Shown here piece after piece: positions 42,650 to 53,575 of a stretch of 64,000 nucleotides of DNA. The notes under the pieces are model-generated. The model saw only the letters and a program-made list of their open reading frames with translations, was not told the DNA's origin and did no database searches. The DNA lies in contig NC_133770.1 in the NCBI RefSeq assembly GCF_003597395.2, positions 8,778,122 to 8,842,121 on the forward strand. Direction: 5' to 3'. Source of the stretch: Chelonoidis abingdonii. Its lineage: Eukaryota > Chordata > Testudines > Testudinidae. Each line of letters begins with the position of its first letter. Positions within the stretch are counted from its first letter, which is position 1. The translations under genes and the position numbers were made by a program.

Positions 42650-44776
42650 TGCACATAAGTATGAGGAATAAACAGAAAGAACTGGAAGTATTAATACATA
42701 TGCTCAAGTATGATTTACTTGGCATCACAGACATGGTGGGATAAGTCTCAGGACTGGACTGTTGGTACACAGGGGTATAGCTTGTTCAGGAAGGACAAGC
42801 AGGATAAAAAGTGATGAGGTGTTGTTTGTATATTAAGAATATATACACTTGTTCTGAGGTCCAGAAGGAGGTGAGGGGCAGACCAGTTGAAATTCTCTGG
42901 GTAAAGACAAAAGGGGTAAAAAGTAGGGGTGATGTCAGGGTAGAGACCACCAATCAGGAAGAGGAGGTGGATCAGGCATTTCTAGAACACATAACAGAAA
43001 TATCCAAAACACAAGACCTGGTAATAATGGATGACTTTAGCTACCCAGTCATCTGTTAGAAAGGTAACATGGCAAAACACAAAATGTCCAGTATATTCTT
43101 AGAATGTATTAAGGAAAAATGTATGTTTCAGAAAACAGAGGATGTTATAAGAAGGACAGTCATTTTAGACTTGATTCTGATCAATAGGGAGGAATTGGTA
43201 GCAAATCTGAAGGTGGAAGGCAATTTGGATGAAAGTGATCATTAAATGATAGATTTCATGATTCTAAGGAAAGGCGGGAGCGAGAGCAGCAGAATAAGGA
43301 CAATGGGCTTCAGACCTCAACAAATGCAGGGAACTGGCAGGTAAGATCCCATGGGAAGAAAATCTAAGGGAAAAAGTTGTTCAGGAAAGCTGTCAGTTTC
43401 TCAAGGAGGCAGTTTTGAAGGTACAACTGCAAACTATTCTGATGCGATAGAAAGGTAGGAAGCACAGTAAGCGGGCAATATGGCTCCATCTGGAACTCTT
43501 TAATGACTTCAAAATCAAAAAGGAATACTACAGAAAGTGGAAACATAGATGAATTGCTAAGGATGAGTACAAAAGAATGGAACAACCATGTAGTGACAAA
43601 ATCAGATAGGCTAAGACACAAAATGAGTTACACTTAGCAAGGAACAAGGAACCTAAAGGCAACAAGAAGGTGCTATTTAAATATATTAGGAGCAAGAGAA
43701 AAACTAAGAGAATGTAGTTCCTCTACTTAGCAGAGAAGGAGAGTTATTATGGATGACATTAAGAAGGCTAATGAGTTGAATGCCTATTTTGCTACAATTT
43801 TCATGAAATATGTTAATGATGTTCAGACACTCAGCACAATTAGAATTAACAACAAAGGGGAAGGAATGCAAGCCAAAAGAGGGAAAGAACAGGTTAAAGA
43901 ATATTTAGATAAGTTAGATGTAGTCATGCTGAAGGACAGGATTTGAATTTAAAGTAACCTTGACAATGCAGAGAATTGGTCTGAATTCAACAGATGAAAT
44001 TCAATAAAGACAAATGCAAAGTACTTCATTTAGGAATGAAAACTCAAATCACAACTACAGAGTGAGCAATAAATGGCTAGTTGGTAGTACTGCTGAAAAA
44101 GATCTGGGGGTTATAGTGGATCACAAACTGAATGAGAGTGAACAGTGTGATGCATCTGCAAAAGAAAAGGCTCATATCATTCTGGGGCATACTAACAAGA
44201 GTGTCGTACATAAGACATGGGAGGTAATTGTCCACTGTACTTAGCACTGGTGAGGCTTCAGCTGGAGCACTGTGTCCACCTCTGGGTGCCATACATTAGG
44301 GAAGATGCAGAGAAATTGTTGAGAGTCCAGAGAAGAGCAACCAAATGGATCAAAGGTTTAAAAACCTGACCTCTGAGGAAAGGTTAAAAAATTGGGCACG
44401 TTTAGTCTTGAGAAAAGAAGACTGAGGGGCAACCTGATAATCTTCAGCTATGGTACGAGCTGTTATAAAGAGGACTGTGATCAATTGTTCTCCAATCCAC
44501 TGAAGGTGGGACAAGAAATGATGGGCTTAATCTGCAGCAAGGAAGATTTAGGTTAGATACCAGGAAGAACTTTCTAACTATAAGGGTAGTTAAACTCTGA
44601 AATAGGCTTCTAAGGGAGGCTGTGGAATCTCCGTCACTGGAGGTTTTTTAAGAACAGGTTGAACAAACATCTGTCAGGGATGGTCTAGAAATACTTGGCC
44701 CTGTCTCAGCAGAGGGGGCTGGACTGGATGACTTCTCGAGGTCTCTTCCAGCCCTACATTTCTATGATTCTATAAG
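42650..44776 (+). mobile_element. CR1 LINE lacking its RT core
   Basis: Endonuclease-like pieces lie at 42811-43059 (frame with VRGRPVEILWVKTKG, EITEISKTQDLVIMDDF-like). The linker is at 43749-43920 (KANELNAYFATIFMKYVND, KEQVKEYLDKLD). The sequence then jumps directly to post-RT sequence (44090: STAEKDLGVIVDHKLNESEQ) with no RT fingers or palm between. The 3' end reads GGTCTCTTCCAGCCCTACAT and TTTCTATGATTCTATAA. Many stops interrupt it. Confidence 0.85.
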
Positions 44777-45399
44777 ATGCAGTGTATTGGACGCAGCATT
44801 CGAGTGAGCTGGTCGGGTAGCAGAAAGAGTGTGTTTCAAGGCAAGATGAGGAGGATGACACTTGGTATGAATGGTGAGGGAAGCAGACTGCTGGAATAGC
44901 AAGCCGTCCTGGTGTTTTCCCAGCTGCCAACCATCAGCAGTCCTCAACATTCTGTGGAACCAGCCATACCATTTGCAGAGCCCTGAAAAGCCTGGGCTAG
45001 TCACAGGGCTCTGAAAAATGTGTGGTTTATCTGGCCTTGGTCCCATTGCCAGAGAGTGGAGTCTGGCAGCAGAGAGGTCTCCCCTTCCCCAGGGGTGATT
45101 GGGGCCCAGTCTGTATGTACCTGAATCAGTGCTGGATGCTGCAACTCAGAGTGTAACATTTGGCCTTTTGCTTACTAGGGCCTGATCCAAAGTCCATTGC
45201 ATGGAGGCTTTCCACTGACTCATTGTATCTTGCAGTGCTGAAAATGGCCCTGCCTGGAAATGGGATTCTTACATCAGGAGGCGGGTTTCCTAGCCTGCTA
45301 CTGTGTTCTTCAGAGGAGGTGCTCATGTCATTCCGTTAGGAAGGGTCACTCACGTTCACCACTCAGTAACAAATCCCTGCATCCTTCCCTCTTCCACAG
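44777..45399. other. Intron 2 end, before exon 3
   Basis: Includes a foldback fragment at 45177-45235 (GGGCCTGATCCAAAGTCCAT). The last part (45378-45399) is a pyrimidine-rich tract ending CACAG, a normal 3' splice site. Confidence 0.5.
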
Positions 45400-45665
45400 C
45401 TACCAGGGAGTCGGCCTTCGTCCACGCCATTGCCTCCGCGGGTGTTGCTTTTGCGGTGACCAGATCCTGCGCCGAGGGCTCAGCCACCATCTGCGGCTGT
45501 GATACTCGCCACAAGGGACCCCCCGGGGAAGGCTGGAAATGGGGAGGCTGCAGTGAAGACGTGGAGTTTGGGACCATGGTTTCTCGAGAGTTTGCGGATG
45601 CCCGGGAGAACAGGCCAGATGCTCGGTCAGCCATGAACAGGCACAACAACGAAGCTGGGAGAACA
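45400..45665 (+). CDS. WNT3A: WNT3A exon 3
   Basis: Encodes 88 complete codons plus the last two bases of a split Ala codon, corresponding to residues 105-193 of vertebrate WNT3A, a secreted acylated ligand of Frizzled and LRP5/6 that signals through beta-catenin. The exon is bounded by CCACAG and GTAAGG, and its 266 nt equal the human exon length as I recall it. Translation starts ATRESAFVHAIASAGVAFAV and includes GWKWGGCSEDVEFGTMVSRE and ENRPDARSAMNRHNNEAG. It has four cysteines of the conserved Wnt set. The arginine in AMNRHNNE favours WNT3A; WNT3 usually has lysine there. CGCDTRHKGPPGEG looks more like WNT3 or avian WNT3A, so the call rests partly on exon 4. The frame is intact. Confidence 0.93.
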
Positions 45666-45874
45666 GTAAGGCCATGCAGTTTCATTTTATTGAACCCCTA
45701 AAAATATTTCCTTCCACCCCCCTCCACTCCCGAAAATCCTAGGTGAACGGCAAGAAGAACCTCAGGTGAACTGGGTTCAACATTGCAGACCCCTACTTCC
45801 CAGTGTGTGTTATAGATTCCCCTCTGTGTCTGATCTACAGAGGATAAGAGTCTGCTATAGCTGCCAGCTATGGG

Positions 45875-45955
45875 TCTTAGGCCTAGATCCTCAAATGCAT
45901 TTAGGTGCCTAACTCCAATTGAGGGCATGCCTTTGAGGATTTTGGCCTTAGCCTG
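45875..45955. repeat. Foldback repeat, CCTAGATCCTCAAA family
   Basis: CCTAGATCCTCAAATGCATT at the left and CCTTTGAGGATTTTGGCC at the right. Centre AACTCCAATTGAGGG. Diverged relative of 24431 and 61550. Confidence 0.6.
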
Positions 45956-46571
45956 TTAGTTCAAGCCATGGAAGTTCATGTGCTCAGCTCTGAAAATCTT
46001 AGGTTCAGTACAAATGAAATCTAAGAGGATGGTCATCACATGCAGACTTCCCTGTGCTCACAGCCTGGTTTCTGTGCCTCTTCACGCCTAGCAGGTGCCT
46101 AAAATAACCCCACATTTACTCTCAGTGCCTGTGGTTAGCACCAACCTGCCATGGGGAAAAGGACTTGCTGTCAATTGGACAATTTCAGCCTGTCCATCCA
46201 GTGCACCTGCTTCCTAGCACCACCAGGAAACTTTCTTGGCTTGGAGCTAACTTCTCCAACCCTCACCCCACTATATGCCTCACAAAAGTTGCTTCCTGTT
46301 CTTTCCTCACTACAGAGAGCTCGTGGTTTCTCTTATATAGGGATCAAACTTCATTAAATCACAGAATCAAAATACCTTAACCTGATCCTACTCCCTTATT
46401 AAGTTGTTATTGACAATGGGGGAAGGAATGGGGCCTATCCACTTCCATAGCAACATATGAGTACGAAGTAGTCGCTCTTCCAATATAGAGTTCCACTACA
46501 GTATGTAACCACAGTACAGAACAGGCCAAAACCTCAGAGCAAGATCCTCAACTGATGGAGATGGGTGAAGC

Positions 46572-46694
46572 TAGGGTGACCAGATGTCCCGATTTTATAG
46601 GGACAGGCCCAATTTTGGGGTATTTTTCTTATATAGGCTCCTATTACCCCCCTCCGCCATCCTGATTTTTCACTCTTGCTGTCTGGTCACCCTA
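46572..46694 (+). mobile_element. 123-bp hAT-like MITE nested in a foldback repeat
   Basis: The ends are TAGGGTGACCAGA and TCTGGTCACCCTA, a 13-base perfect inverted pair. GTGAAGC flanks both sides (46565-46571 and 46696-46702). The host sequence is a diverged foldback repeat (GATCCTCAACTGATGG to the left, CATCAGCTAAGAATCTGGCC to the right). Confidence 0.88.
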
Positions 46695-48639
46695 AGTGAA
46701 GCTCCATTGAAGCCAATGGATTTATTCCAGTCTACATCAGCTAAGAATCTGGCCCGAGACGTGGAGCACAGACCTTTAAAATTCAAGATGAAGTCCCACC
46801 ACAAAATGAGGGATGCAGCAACTAAATAGTAGAAGAGGGAAGCAAGACATATCGCCAGGGTCATTCTACATAAAGTTGTCCATCGGGGCCTGGGTACCGT
46901 GGGTTACTCAGCATTTTTGATGGCAGGAAAAGACAGGGCTGGGTAGGATGGAAATGAGGGATTTGTCTCATAACGAGAATCAATAAAAAGATACAATAGT
47001 AGCTAAGTTCAACAGCGACAATTTAGGCTCTTGTCTGGGCTATCTTCATCATCAGTCCATCCTCAAGACTCCGATTTGTAGGCCCCTTACAAATATCATA
47101 GATCAGATAGAAAATGGCCGAACATTAAAACTGAAATCCTGTTGCTTCAGAAATAGCATATGTTTTCCATTCACACCATGCTAACACTCATTAGGTGCAC
47201 AAGTTCCAATCCTCCAGATTCAAGTATTTCCAGCTAATAAAACTGAGCAGTAGGGGAAGTCTGAACCAATTTTCATAAGAATTCAAATCCAATCTCCAGA
47301 CCAAAAGTTTTGACTGAGATTTAGATGATTATATGAACCAAACATTTTGCGGTTCTCCCATCACTAATTACAATCTCCTTGGCAGTGAATGAAGCTGCCT
47401 AACTGGCAAAAAAAAAAAAAAAACACCCAAAAAACATTGATCGCACATAGTAATTGCTGATTCATGGCAAATCTTTTGGACTTAACTTGATACTAGTCTG
47501 TTCATGCATTCAGAAATTTGCTGATCAGCTCTGAATAACACAGCATATTGAGTAAATGGTATCAGGCTTTCCTCCACCTCCAAAATGGTGGTAAGCAGTG
47601 CTGTGGAAATCTTTGAATCAATTTCAGCCATGGATGAGGCAAGCATAAGTCTCATTGAAGTCAATGGTGATTTCTTCCGTTTAGACCAGGACTGAATTTC
47701 ACCCACTCCATCTGGTAACCATGCCACCCGTAGATGCAGCATTGCCAACACCAAGCCTTCAAAGAACTCAAGAGTCAGACTTCTCAAATCATGAGACCGG
47801 CTTAAAAAATAATCATAAGTTTTGTGTTCTTTTCATTTACCTTCTGGTTTCTGCACCATTGGCAACCTAGGGGGTGGGGGAGGCTAGAAACGTACTTTTT
47901 GTTTTTTCAAATGAAAGCTGAGGTTCTCACCTATTCACCTGCCTCCAGGAGCTGGGGCCTTAAGGAAAATGCCAACTACCATGAGGCTCGTGATAAAATT
48001 GCAAGAGTTGGCAACACTGTAAGCTGTGCTTTCAGCTGTTAAGGTGTGACCTGCTCGACACACTGTTGAGAGGCCGGTGAAGAAAATCCTAGGGTGCAGC
48101 AGGAAGTGGCATTGGTGATTCAGTAGGTGACACTCTCCTCCTTGACTCGAGTCTCTTTTGCAAGAAAAGGGAGCTCTGATGACCGGGCTAAATTGTTGTT
48201 TGAATAATCATAGCACATTTCGCTTGTGAATTCTCCCTGCAGTTTAAATCGGCTTATGAATCCTCCTTCATTCCCTGTCTTAAAAGTATTGTTTAGCTTG
48301 TCTAAGTGCCGTTAAAAAGCTGCAGTAGTCCACCTCAGAGGTGGCTGCATTTCACTCCTGAGCAAAGTGGTCTTTCTGTGTGAATAGAGCTATAGAAATA
48401 TTTACATACACAGGTACAGGAATGACTTCACCCATCATCGAAAGCACTTTATGGAGACCACATCCAATCCCTGACTGGTGTATATCAGTGTAGTTAATGA
48501 AGCTAAACTGGTTTACCCCAGCTGAGGAACTCCGCCTGGCATTCTTTGGGATGAAAAGTGCTAGGTAAATAACAGAATGTATTACTAATCCATATTATGG
48601 GCTAATAATTTCCCTCTTCCCTTTTTCTCTCCTTTCCAG

Positions 48640-49119
48640 TCCATTATTGATCACATGCATCTGAAGTGCAAATGTCATGGTCTGTCAGGCAGCTGTGAGG
48701 TGAAGACGTGCTGGTGGTCCCAGCCGGATTTCCGGGTCATTGGTGACTATCTCAAGGACAAGTACGACAGTGCTTCTGAAATGGTGGTGGAGAAGCATCG
48801 GGAGTCCCGTGGCTGGGTCGAGACGCTCAGGCCCAAGTACAGCTTCTTCAAGGCCCCAACTGAGAGAGATCTGGTTTACTACGAGAACTCACCAAACTTT
48901 TGTGAGCCGAACCCCGAGACGGGCTCCTTTGGGACCCGCGACCGGATCTGCAACGTCACCTCCCACGGGATAGACGGATGCGACCTTCTGTGCTGCGGCC
49001 GCGGGCACAACACAAGGACTGAGAAACGGAAAGAGAAGTGCCACTGTATCTTCCACTGGTGCTGCTACGTCAGCTGCCAGGAATGCATACGAGTCTACGA
49101 CGTTCACACGTGCAAGTAA
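48640..49119 (+). CDS. WNT3A: WNT3A exon 4, coding part
   Basis: Encodes 159 residues plus TAA, equal to residues 194-352. It starts [20 protein letters not shown]. The serine at codon 48685-48687 is S209, the palmitoleate site recognised by PORCN and inserted into the Frizzled groove. The sequon NVTS (codon 48952) is N298. The cysteine-rich C-terminal domain ends [17 protein letters not shown]. Sixteen cysteines here and four in exon 3 fit the 24-cysteine Wnt pattern if four are in the missing exons. CWWSQPDFR favours WNT3A over WNT3, which has alanine after [22 protein letters not shown] is close to what I recall of avian WNT3A. The reading frame is complete and all motifs are intact. Confidence 0.96.
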   Translation, partial: SIIDHMHLKCKCHGLSGSCEVKTCWWSQPDFRVIGDYLKDKYDSASEMVVEKHRESRGWVETLRPKYSFFKAPTERDLVYYENSPNFCEPNPETGSFGTRDRICNVTSHGIDGCDLLCCGRGHNTRTEKRKEKCHCIFHWCCYVSCQECIRVYDVHTCK

Positions 49120-49660
49120 AGCAGGAGTTCCCTGGACAGGCTCCATGCGGAGAAATGGATTTGAGCCTGCTTCTTCCGAGGTTGTGTAGATGGGAAAGAT
49201 CTACTTTTTTTATAGTAAAAGAAAAAATAAAAAAGGCTAAAACTGGCTGGATAGAATAGATCTAATGACTTCTAGGTCGTCCCAAGATGCATCTGGAGGC
49301 TAACATTACAAATATGGAAGTCCATACAAAAAGATTATGCACCGGTTAGGAGACTGTGATTTTTTTAACTACCCAACAGAACAGAACTGCAGAGAAGATT
49401 GTTAGCAGGGGGCATGGCTCTTCGCTCTTCTCTCAACTAACCTAAAGAGACTCCTGCTATTAAGTGTCCTTTGAAAGACTTGCAACTTCCTAAACATCTG
49501 CTGTTCCCAACCCAATAGGAAGAGGTGATGTTGGACAACAGCTCTGAACGTACTGAGATCCTTTCCAAGCTCCAGCAACCAGAGTCTGTGTGCAACATGA
49601 ATGGCAAAAAATTAAAATAAAATAAAATATTCAATTCATTAAAAAAAAACCCTTCTTCCA
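49120..49660 (+). other. WNT3A: WNT3A proximal 3' UTR
   Basis: Follows the stop directly. AATAAA occurs at 49226-49231, and a cluster ATTAAA/AATAAA/AATAAA lies at 49611-49626, followed by an A run at 49640-49649. The second cluster would give a 3' UTR of about 0.5 kb. The site used cannot be told from sequence alone. Confidence 0.6.
49611..49626 (+). terminator. Proximal poly(A) signal cluster
   Basis: Three overlapping hexamers (ATTAAA at 49611, AATAAA at 49616 and 49621). The downstream sequence is U/C-rich (CTTCTTCCACTTCTTCTGG), which is a modest downstream element. Confidence 0.5.
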
Positions 49661-52600
49661 CTTCTTCTGGGAACAGGGGAATTCTGCAAACATTCCTTAG
49701 TGCTATAGAATGGACGAGCTCTTAGCATGAACTTTTTAACCTAGTGGTTTCTGCCAGATTTGACATAGGACACAGTGACACATTTAGTACTTCTGCAGAG
49801 AAAGAGACTGCTGATGGATTACTACCAAGGGCCCACTGACACCAATGCAACAGGCGTGGTAGATGCTGTGATCTGTATACACATGTGTGCATGTCGTACG
49901 TAAAAACTCAGTGCACAGATGGGGACCCAGCAAACGCATGGCCACAGAGACCAAGATGGCTCTTTTTCCTCAGCAGACACACCAGCAGACATTGACCCAA
50001 CTGTGGCTGTGGAGGCAGGGGTGTGACTCAGCCGATTAGAAGGAGGCTGCCCGTTGAGACGTGCAATGGGGTAGGGCACAAACTGCCTGTGATTAAGGTG
50101 GTGAGGACATCGTTTGCACCACAGGCCAGCAAGGAAAGGAGAGCAGGAAAGGTGTTTCCCCACCTCTGCTTAAGAAAAAAGTAACTTTTGAAAGTGCACT
50201 TAGTTCATTTCATCGGCTCCATACAGCTCATGCAGGCTAATCGGGGGGCTCAGCAGAACCCTCAGAACAGAAATCTGTAGGGAACAGCGGTTCTGCAGGA
50301 CTGCATGTTATGTGTTGATAGACAAACCCTGAACTGAAACAGCCTTGGACTCTGGGCAAGTTTGGAGCCAGATCCAACCTCCGCAACTAGTGTCTCTATA
50401 ACAGGCCAAATCAAAAACCGTGTGTCCGAACCTTCCTCGACTTTGGGAAAGTTTGGATCCAGCTCCAAATCCCAACTCTGCAGCACAGCCCTATCTCTGC
50501 TGTTCAGCTGTTTCGCCTCTTTGACTCCATTCCTTTGCCTGTGTTGTGTTGCAAGCTGTCGTACCTCTGATACCTAGATCAGGATTGCCAATTTACAGTA
50601 GCAAATGTAACTTGCTGAATGGTAATCCAGGCTCCACCTGGGGTTGTGGGTTCTCAGGCCAGACTCTTCACTCCCTCACACTGGCTTTGACAGCAGTATA
50701 ACCCGATTGGTTTTGGTTGCATTATTCCTGTTTTACACTGGTGTAAGTGAGAGGTGAATGAAGCACAGAGTCACATCACGCGTAGCCTTTGCCTCCTTTG
50801 TGTCTCCCCCTCTTTTCCCCACCTGCTGGGGGTCCTATCTAGAGAAATGAGAAAGGGACTGATTTATTTTTCCTTTTGCCATCAAGAATTGCAGAAATGG
50901 AAATGAGGCTAGAGCAATGGGAGCCTTTCCACCGACTGCCAGGGGAGCTGGATCACAACTCTGGGCTAGGCTGTGACTACACACCTGAGTGGAAAGATAC
51001 AAGCACCTCCTCGATCCCCACATGCTGACTTGCTCTCTGCAACCTGAGCAGGCGAGCTGGGAGAATGCAGCCGAGACAAGGAATGAACGGAGTCTAATTC
51101 CCACGGAGAAAAACGGGGAGGGAGTTGTGCCCCAGAGGCATGTCTCTGAGTCCCAGTGCCTCCCGGACTACTTCTAAATTGAGCTGTGCCCAGAGGCACA
51201 AGCTAGCCCTCTGAATTGACGGGGTCACTTTTGTCTACTCTGTGTGTAAAGGCTGAGTGATGCCAGAGTGACTTCATCTGTAGGTTTAGAAAAGAGAAAG
51301 AATGTATAAATAGAGAATTAGGCATGGTTTTGCATCCCTGCCCATCTTGGCTAATAGCCATTGCAGAAAGAAATGGCCCAGGATAGAGATATTTGTGCAC
51401 TAGCTTTAAAAGGAAGGGAAACAGCTGGACATTTTAGAAAATCTTATCTGAAGTGGAAGGAATCCTTAAAGCAAACTGGAAAAGATTTGGTAAGGAAAAA
51501 TAAATAAATAAATAAATGCAGTTCATGATAAACACATGGGCAGACGCGAGGCCGGTCGCTTAACACACTTCTAGAAAGAGCTCGCATGCCTTGAGGATGA
51601 GGGCTGCACCATAGCCTGAATAGCACAGAGCACGTGTGTGGGTTTAGCAATCACTGGGGGGCCAACTTCACTGCTGGTGCAATTCCATGGACTTTCAATG
51701 GGATTAGACCAGCAGAGAATTTAGGCCTTATACACTGGAGTAAGGTAGTTTAAAATCTGTCCCTGTTTAACGCCCATGCAAAGACATGAGTTAGGGGTTC
51801 TGAGTGTCCCTGGGGAGAACCAGTCAGCCTGACTCTAGTCTCACATCACTTCTGCAGCGTTCTAGCTCCACCAAGAGTTACTTCTGATTTACCCCACTAT
51901 GAGTGTGATCAGAATCAAGCCCACTATCACTAGCTCTCAGCTCTGCTTGGGAAGTGTGAGGAAAAGTCTAGGCACTTGCTAAGCAATGGCCTGTTCCGGG
52001 AAACACAAAATCTTGAGCCTAAATTATGGCAGATGGGTAAAATGAGGAATGGATCTGTTGTGGAGATGGGCCTCAAGGTACCATGTTTAGACTGGGGTGC
52101 AGATTTCAAACAGTTTGACATTTGGGGTGCCCCCCGCAAAACCAAGGATTTTGAACAAGGCCCATATCCAATTTCTCAACATCTTTCTTGCTCTAATGTA
52201 AATATTCATCATCATATAGCCTAAGGAGGTGATCCAGCCCCCATTTAAACCAGTGAAAAGACAACTGCATGCATTCTGTTAATGGCCCCAAATGTATTTG
52301 TGAGTTCTAGTCCCAGGTCGGACTCTGCACAGGCGAGAGAGATGGTTTAGCGAGAGGTCTGGGTGCCACAGGTCTGCTAGCCCCGAGATTGGCTCCATCT
52401 ATAACCTTGGAGAAGTCATTGGGACCTCATGTTGCAAAACTGGCCACTGATTTTGGGCACTCAATTTGAGGTGTCTTATGGAGTCTCACTTTGAATTTGT
52501 ACCCAAGACCCAAGGCCACGTCTGGAAAATTAGGGCCACAGCCTGTCTGCTTCAAGTTGTCATATTGTGTAACAGGAGTGAAACCACCTGCTTCCCTGAG

Positions 52601-53429
52601 GTGTCGTATTCATTACTTACTGTCTGGGAAGCACTTTGCAAATGTCAAATGCTAAGAGTCACCATAATCTTAAACAGGTTTCACAAAATCTTTCCCTTCC
52701 ACCTTTATTTATTCTGTACACACAGCACACTTAGGTCAAAAACCACAGCACCATTCATCTCCTAACGCTGACAAATGTGAACTGTCCCACCCACCCTGAA
52801 TAAAACGCAGTGTTTTTCCCTTGTCTTCTTGCGTGTGACCAAATGTATCTTGGGAGCAGACGGCACATACCGTGAGGGGGAAAGATACTTCAAGCCAAGA
52901 AACACAGCTGTATAAAGAAAAATAAGTAAAAAAGAAAAAAACATAATCCTCTTCTTAAATGCTGCTATTCCACATCAACTGTAGCTATAAAACCAGGCCT
53001 GATGGGTCATAATGATCCCTGATACAACTCCATTGCAGCCAGTGGAGGGACCCCAGGGAAGAATTTGGCCTTATTTTTTTTTCTTTCTATGAAAGAAATT
53101 GGTTTTTGTTTTGTTTTGGTTGGTTGTTTCGTTTTGTTTTTTGACTTAGGGGGTGTTTATTTTAGGGTCAAAGGAAGAAAAAGGGAGGGAAAAGATGTGA
53201 AGTTTTCTACCAACCTCCTGCCCTCCCTCTGCCCCGCACACATGCACGGAGATACCTGTTCATGGCTTAAGTGGGTTTCAATAGAGCGTGTAGTGCCAGG
53301 TACTACGGATCTGATCCAAAGCATATTTAGGCAATGGGAATCTTTCCTTTGATTTCAGTGGGCTTTGCATCTAGTTTTATGGCAGTCGGGGCGTAAGCCT
53401 GAGAGAAGATTGAGTATAACCCACCTGTA
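49661..53429. other. Intergenic or extended 3' UTR, no gene recognised
   Basis: Contains foldback fragments at 50650-50760 and 51656-51730, an (AAAT)n tract at 51498-51520, a palindromic repeat piece at 52440-52500, and another at 53020-53060. Open frames are short and overlapping. It could be transcribed if the distal site near 56 kb is used. Confidence 0.4.
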
Positions 53430-53575
53430 AAGTGTATGTGTGGTGTCCCCCTCTAGTGGCTAGTCCACAGACAGGAGAACACCCTACTACTGCAGCCAGC
53501 GTCACTCCTTTAGCTTAAGTGGTAGCATTTGATGCTGAAGGGGCTAGGTTCAAGCCTGCTGAGAATAAGCAATGG
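53430..53575 (+). mobile_element. tRNA-derived SINE, family without CR1 tail
   Basis: CCCCCTCTAGTGGCTAGTCC, then TTTAGCTTAAGTGGTAGCAT as an A-box region and GGTTCAAGCC (53547-53556) as the B box. The 3' end is lost. Confidence 0.6.

Larger units (their letters stand above)
1..45399 (+). other. WNT3A: WNT3A intron 2 (3' part, open at left edge)
   Basis: Everything left of exon 3 is read as intron. I looked for exon 2 (about 240 nt, encoding the conserved stretch ending in the RRWNC motif and FGPVLDK) and exon 1 (signal peptide) on the + strand and did not recognise either. Exon 3 opens with the last two bases of a split Ala codon, so exon 2 must end in phase 1 and lie upstream. If it is outside the window, the intron exceeds 45 kb. 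The search was by eye, so a diverged exon 2 inside the window is not fully excluded. Confidence 0.65.
45666..48639 (+). other. WNT3A: WNT3A intron 3
   Basis: 2974 nt from the GTAAGG donor to the CTTTCCAG acceptor, phase 0 between ACA (Thr) and TCC (Ser). It contains a foldback at 45875-45955, a MITE at 46572-46694, a poly(A) run at 47407-47422 and a MIR-like tail at 48445-48590. The rest (46700-48440) is unassigned single-copy sequence. Confidence 0.9.

Noticed and set aside
1..45399. WNT3A exon 2 or exon 1 inside the window
   Set aside because: No segment with the WNT exon 2 motifs (QLRFCRNY, GIQECQHQFRGRRWNC, FGPVLDK) was recognised on the + strand.
53505..53560. tRNA gene
   Set aside because: The sequence matches the other copies of a SINE family (41340, 57745), and no acceptor stem can be formed.
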